Assembly: GCA_005784505.1 (NCBI GenBank)
Contig: VCAZ01000001.1
Location: forward strand, 8,906,097-8,970,096
Direction: 5' to 3'
Length of the DNA stretch: 64,000 nucleotides
Source of the DNA: Bagarius yarrelli
Taxonomy: Eukaryota; Chordata; Actinopteri; Siluriformes; Sisoridae
How positions within the stretch are numbered: the stretch's first letter is position 1; the number at the start of each line of letters is the position of its first letter. A model generated the notes under the pieces. It was given only the letters and a program-made list of their open reading frames with translations, was not told where the DNA came from and made no database searches. This document shows positions 60,561-64,000 of the stretch, in pieces. The position numbers and the translations under genes were made by a program.

Positions 60561-61527
60561 GTCTGCTTATGCGTATGTGTGTGTTAAGGAGCTTGTGAAT
60601 ACACTGGGCAAGAACAGATGGAAAGTAAGGGGTATGTCAATTCACCATTCACCTCCACTTCGCTACATTCCCCCCTTCTCTGTTTGGTATGAAGAGAAAA
60701 GCATGTTTATAGCAACTGTCATCACAAATACCCTCTAATCTTCATCTACCCTCGCAATCCTGCAGCTCCAACACAACACGTCTCTTCACTGATGGAACCG
60801 TGGGCTTTTAAAGATCTAAAGAGCTCCGTTTTTACTGCATCAGACAAGGCAAAACTATCTCCAGCTCGTAAATCAGATAATTGGTTGGAGCCAGAATGCT
60901 CGGAAAGCTATTATATCGATGTCGTAGGGTTTTTTTAAAAACCCATTATGTTAAAATCATAACAAAGCAACTTGCTGGATTTACCTTTACCTCACCGTAC
61001 ATGTTTAACTGTAAAGCGTGTGTCGTGTGCTGTCTGCCAGTAAGTCTGAGTTTGCAGGAGATCATTGTTAATGCTAAATTCCTGAGTTTGAACAGTGACA
61101 TTTTCAACTCTTGTCATTCCGGTGAAGATTTGCAAACAGGCTTAGATCTTCGTAATTGACATTGCACAGTCGTGCATAATAAATCGTGATGTTCTGACGG
61201 TTAAATTGACCGTTTTAATTCCCCGGGCGGTTATTAGCTTCTGCAGCATGCAAAAACATGCATTTTTAAAAGATACCTAAAAACATTTCTTATATTATTT
61301 TGTGGATTTTAAAAAAAATAATAAAAATTAATAATAAATAATTTCATTAAATACACTGTATTTTTCTTAAAATAAACTCTCTAATATATTTAAAGTTAGC
61401 AATCATAAAGTAAAAAAAAAGACAAGAGAAAACCAATAATTATTAATAGTTTATGTTTTTTATTCTTATTTTATATTAGTATAATAAGACATTTTGTAAT
61501 TACGGCTCAAGCACAACCTTAAAAAAT

Positions 61528-61548
61528 CTTCTTCTTCTTCTTCTCCAG
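61528..61548. repeat. (CTT)n microsatellite
   Basis: Six CTT units. Confidence 0.85.
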
Positions 61549-61737
61549 TGTAAATCATTTTTTAAAGTTTAAACATGCCTGAAATGTCATTAAACTTTGC
61601 ACAAGTGGCGAAAATATAGGTGTGATTAGGGTTTCAGAAGTGGGTGTGGCAAAAATGGCTCTATAGCGCCACCTACTGACTTTCAGTGAAGTGCCTTTCC
61701 TGATACATGAAGCTTGGTAGACACATGTAACACCACA

Positions 61738-61955
61738 TCCATCCATCCATCGTTTATACCCGCTTATACCTAATCAGGGTCACAGGGATCTGCTGGAGTC
61801 TATCCCAAGTGTCATTGAGTAAAAGGCAGGGGTCACCCTATACAGGTCACCAGTCCATTACAGGGCCACATACAGACAAACAACCACACACACACTCACT
61901 CTATCATCTAATCAATCTAACATACGTGTTTTTGAAATGTGGGAGGAATGTAGTC
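61738..61955 (-). mobile_element. DANA-like SINE, 3' two thirds
   Basis: CCATCCATCCATCGTTTATA CCCGC, GGGTCACAGGGATCTGCTGG, CAGTCCATTACAGGGCCAC and TAATCAATCTAACATACGTG. Confidence 0.8.
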
Positions 61956-62083
61956 CACTCGAAAAGAAAGACAATTTAGCAAAGCACATAAACTTTTCCG
62001 TGGTAATGCTGAATTATGAGTGTACAAGACAGTGATGTCTAAAGTACAGTCGTACCCAAATAATTTACTCTTCCGCCTTACAG

Positions 62084-62344
62084 CAAGGATTGCCAGATCG
62101 AGTCACAGCTGTGATTCACATTTGCGACCAAAGGCTCGCTAAAGATGCACCCGATCACACATTTGCTGAAAGGAAATCCAGCAATGTTTCTGCTCAGCCA
62201 GGTGGAAACCGAGACTCGGAATTCACCACAAAGCAAATGGAGAGCATCGCATTTCTTAGGAACCTGGCCTGGGAAGAATCTACGGCACTCCTAATAACTC
62301 TAAAAAATGGAGAAAACGTGACCCGCTCACAGGAAATGCTTTAA
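62084..62344 (+). CDS. Candidate terminal exon, unknown protein (86 codons)
   Basis: An acceptor-like CTCTTCCGCCTTACAG ends at 62083 and is followed by an open frame QGLPDRVTAVIHICDQ... of 86 codons ending at a TAA (62342-62344). AATAAA signals lie at about 62469 and 62488. The segment is more GC-rich than its surroundings and has a balanced amino-acid composition rather than repeat-like runs. It enters in phase 0, compatible with the phase-0 donors at 43880 and 51751. It shows no ninjurin similarity and I do not recognise it. It may be non-coding. Confidence 0.22.
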   Translation, partial: QGLPDRVTAVIHICDQRLAKDAPDHTFAERKSSNVSAQPGGNRDSEFTTKQMESIAFLRNLAWEESTALLITLKNGENVTRSQEML

Positions 62345-62349
62345 AAATC

Positions 62350-63354
62350 ATGTCTAATTAGTTTTAATGTAAAAGAATATAGAGCTATAGAGCTGGAACA
62401 CATTAGAAAACTTGCTTTGTTTTTTGATTTGTTTTTCTAAATATACAATTTGGTGCCAGCTAATTGCAATAAACGACACAAATTACAATAAACCCATACT
62501 TAAATTACCTTATTAGTTTATATCATGATACCACAAATGTATTTCTTTGAGTAAGAAGTAAACCCATCCTTAAAAATATACAGATTTACTTTATAAATTA
62601 CATATATAAACATTTATAAGCGATTATTATCAAGCAAAATAATTTAAAATTTTAAAAAAAAATAAAAATTTTTATTATGAAGGCAATAAAAGAAAAAATG
62701 TAACAAAGAATTAGATTTACAACTAAAGAGTTTATAAAGTTTCCGGTACATCAAAAATGCTTATGAACTACAGTTAAAATTTTGCAGGGCAGTTAAACAT
62801 GCTTTATAGACACTGAGTAAAAATATTAGGTGTACATTCTTACCTAGTACAAAAAATATCAGCCTGTAAACAGACGGATTAAAGGAGATTCATGTCTATT
62901 TATTCATCGTTTTAGTATACAGATGTTCCGTTACCACCCTAGAGCTGATTCACTTCCTCTGACAGCATGTGTTTTCACAATAATTACACCGATTACTTCT
63001 TGTACCTTTACTATTATGTTATATCTCTGCATAGTTCTGTTGATTTTACAAACATCACACAGTTTCTATCACGGTTAAAAGCGTCTTCACATCCTGATAG
63101 AAATCATTAGGTTAAGCGGTCTGAATGTATTTATATATTTTGCTACGTTTTCTCTGTATGATATAATTTATAATGCACATAGTGTTAATTCATTGATTAA
63201 ACTAGTTTATCTACCAATAAATATCTTCACACTGATGTACAATGCACACATTTTGCAAAATATATAATTACAACTAACACTTTATATGTGGTAATAAATA
63301 CTTGGACATACTTTTTCTTTGGACTATTACTTTTCGGACTATTTGTCTTACTTC
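62350..63354. other. AT-rich DNA without recognised features
   Basis: After the two AATAAA motifs near 62469 and 62488, no further gene or repeat family is recognised. Confidence 0.45.
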
Positions 63355-63355
63355 C

Positions 63356-63359
63356 TACA

Positions 63360-63390
<31 letters not shown>

Positions 63391-63539
63391 ATCTATCTGT
63401 CTATCTATTATCTATATCTATCTATCGATCTATCTATCTATATCTATCTATCTATCTATCTGTCTGGTATGATTATCTACTATCTGTCTATCTGTCTATC
63501 TGTCTATCTATCTATACTGTTACTATCTATCTATCTATC

Positions 63540-63603
<64 letters not shown>
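63356..63603. repeat. (TATC)n array, about 250 bp
   Basis: TATC repeat with TGTC and single-base interruptions; perfect from 63542 to 63602. Tyr/Leu/Ser-rich frames across it are artefacts. Confidence 0.95.
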
Positions 63604-63654
63604 AAAAAACATCTAACGAAACATTTATGTATTGGTTTCTTTGCATATCCCATC

Positions 63655-63800
63655 TTAGAAGCATTGCCCCTGGAGCAGGAAGGGTTAAGGGTCTTGCTCG
63701 AAGACCCAACAGTTATAGACTGGTGGCGGCGGGGCTTGAACCCCGGTCATCTGAACAACAACTCAGTGCCTTAACTATTTAAGCCACCACTTCCCACTGA
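63655..63800 (-). mobile_element. SINE-like repeat
   Basis: GCATTGCCCCTGGAGCAGGA, AGGGTTAAGGGTCTTGCTCG, GGGGCTTGAACCCCGGTCAT and GTGCCTTAACTATTTAAGCC. A second fish SINE type that shares the GGGTTAAGG core. Confidence 0.75.
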
Positions 63801-64000
63801 AATGTTTATCTAATCAATATTTTCAATCCAAATATTATGATAGGCTCCCCTATCTGCCTGTCAACATATGTATGTACAAACCTTTGTTTACACAGACAGG
63901 ATACGACATCAGTGCGTTTACGTATTGCGGAATAAAAAACTATAGAAACTATAACGGATTAGAACAAGCGCAAAAATATAAACGTGTGATTAGGGTTGCA

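Larger units (their letters stand above)
43880..64000 (+). other. ninj2: Putative ninj2 intron 1 (to window end)
   Basis: Inferred from the donor at 43880. No block resembling the conserved ninjurin core is visible downstream. Contents are repeats plus two exon-like segments described separately (51739 and 62084), which would be nested in, or alternative to, this gene. Confidence 0.4.

Noticed and set aside
63288..63782. Plus-strand frame of 164 codons with Tyr-Leu-Ser-Ile repeats
   Set aside because: Translation of (TATC)n followed by a SINE.

Overview
This window is nuclear DNA from a vertebrate, almost certainly a teleost fish. Coding sequence is confined to short exons with GT-AG borders. 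The rest is AT-rich intron and intergenic DNA, full of (CA)n, (CT)n, (TATC)n and (TAA)n microsatellites. It also holds dozens of copies of typical fish repeats: tRNA-derived SINEs, DANA/mermaid-like SINEs, an L2-type LINE 3' end, and Tc1 and hAT-type fragments. The SINE mix fits an otophysan such as a catfish, but that is inference.

One coding exon is certain: the first coding exon of WNK1 kinase on the minus strand (25015-25746, 244 codons), ending at a clean splice donor inside the kinase domain. Everything from 25014 down to position 1 then reads as the first 25 kb of wnk1 intron 1; I find no exon 2 in it. About 18 kb upstream, on the plus strand, an 11-codon first coding exon (43847-43879) ends in LQ at a phase-0 donor. 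In length, ending and divergent position it matches the first coding exon of ninjurin-2 (NINJ2), the head-to-head neighbour of WNK1 in mammals. Sequence from 43880 to the window end would be ninj2 intron 1.

Layout: 1-25014, wnk1 intron 1 with SINEs, microsatellites, an L2 3' end, old DNA transposons, a 560-bp polypurine tract (14.86-15.42 kb) and a GC-rich possible control element (24.35-24.60 kb). 25015-29700, wnk1 exon and upstream region, with two competing models for the 5' end. 28.0-32.75 kb, a duplicated CCAAT/GC-box cassette flanking a 2.6-kb array of about 51-bp AT-rich repeats. 32.75-43.8 kb, intergenic DNA with an orphan exon-like segment on the minus strand (35336-35421) and many SINEs. 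43.8-64 kb, ninj2 exon and intron with a broken Tc1 copy, a (TAGAA)n-like array, a probable non-autonomous DNA transposon, and two further exon-like segments (51739 and 62084).

Most longer open frames here are chance readings through simple repeats, or the antisense of wnk1. I found no bacterial, phage, CRISPR or viral system. The most unusual structures are the satellite array with its flanking promoter-like duplication, the duplicated leader upstream of the ninj2 exon, and the orphan exon.
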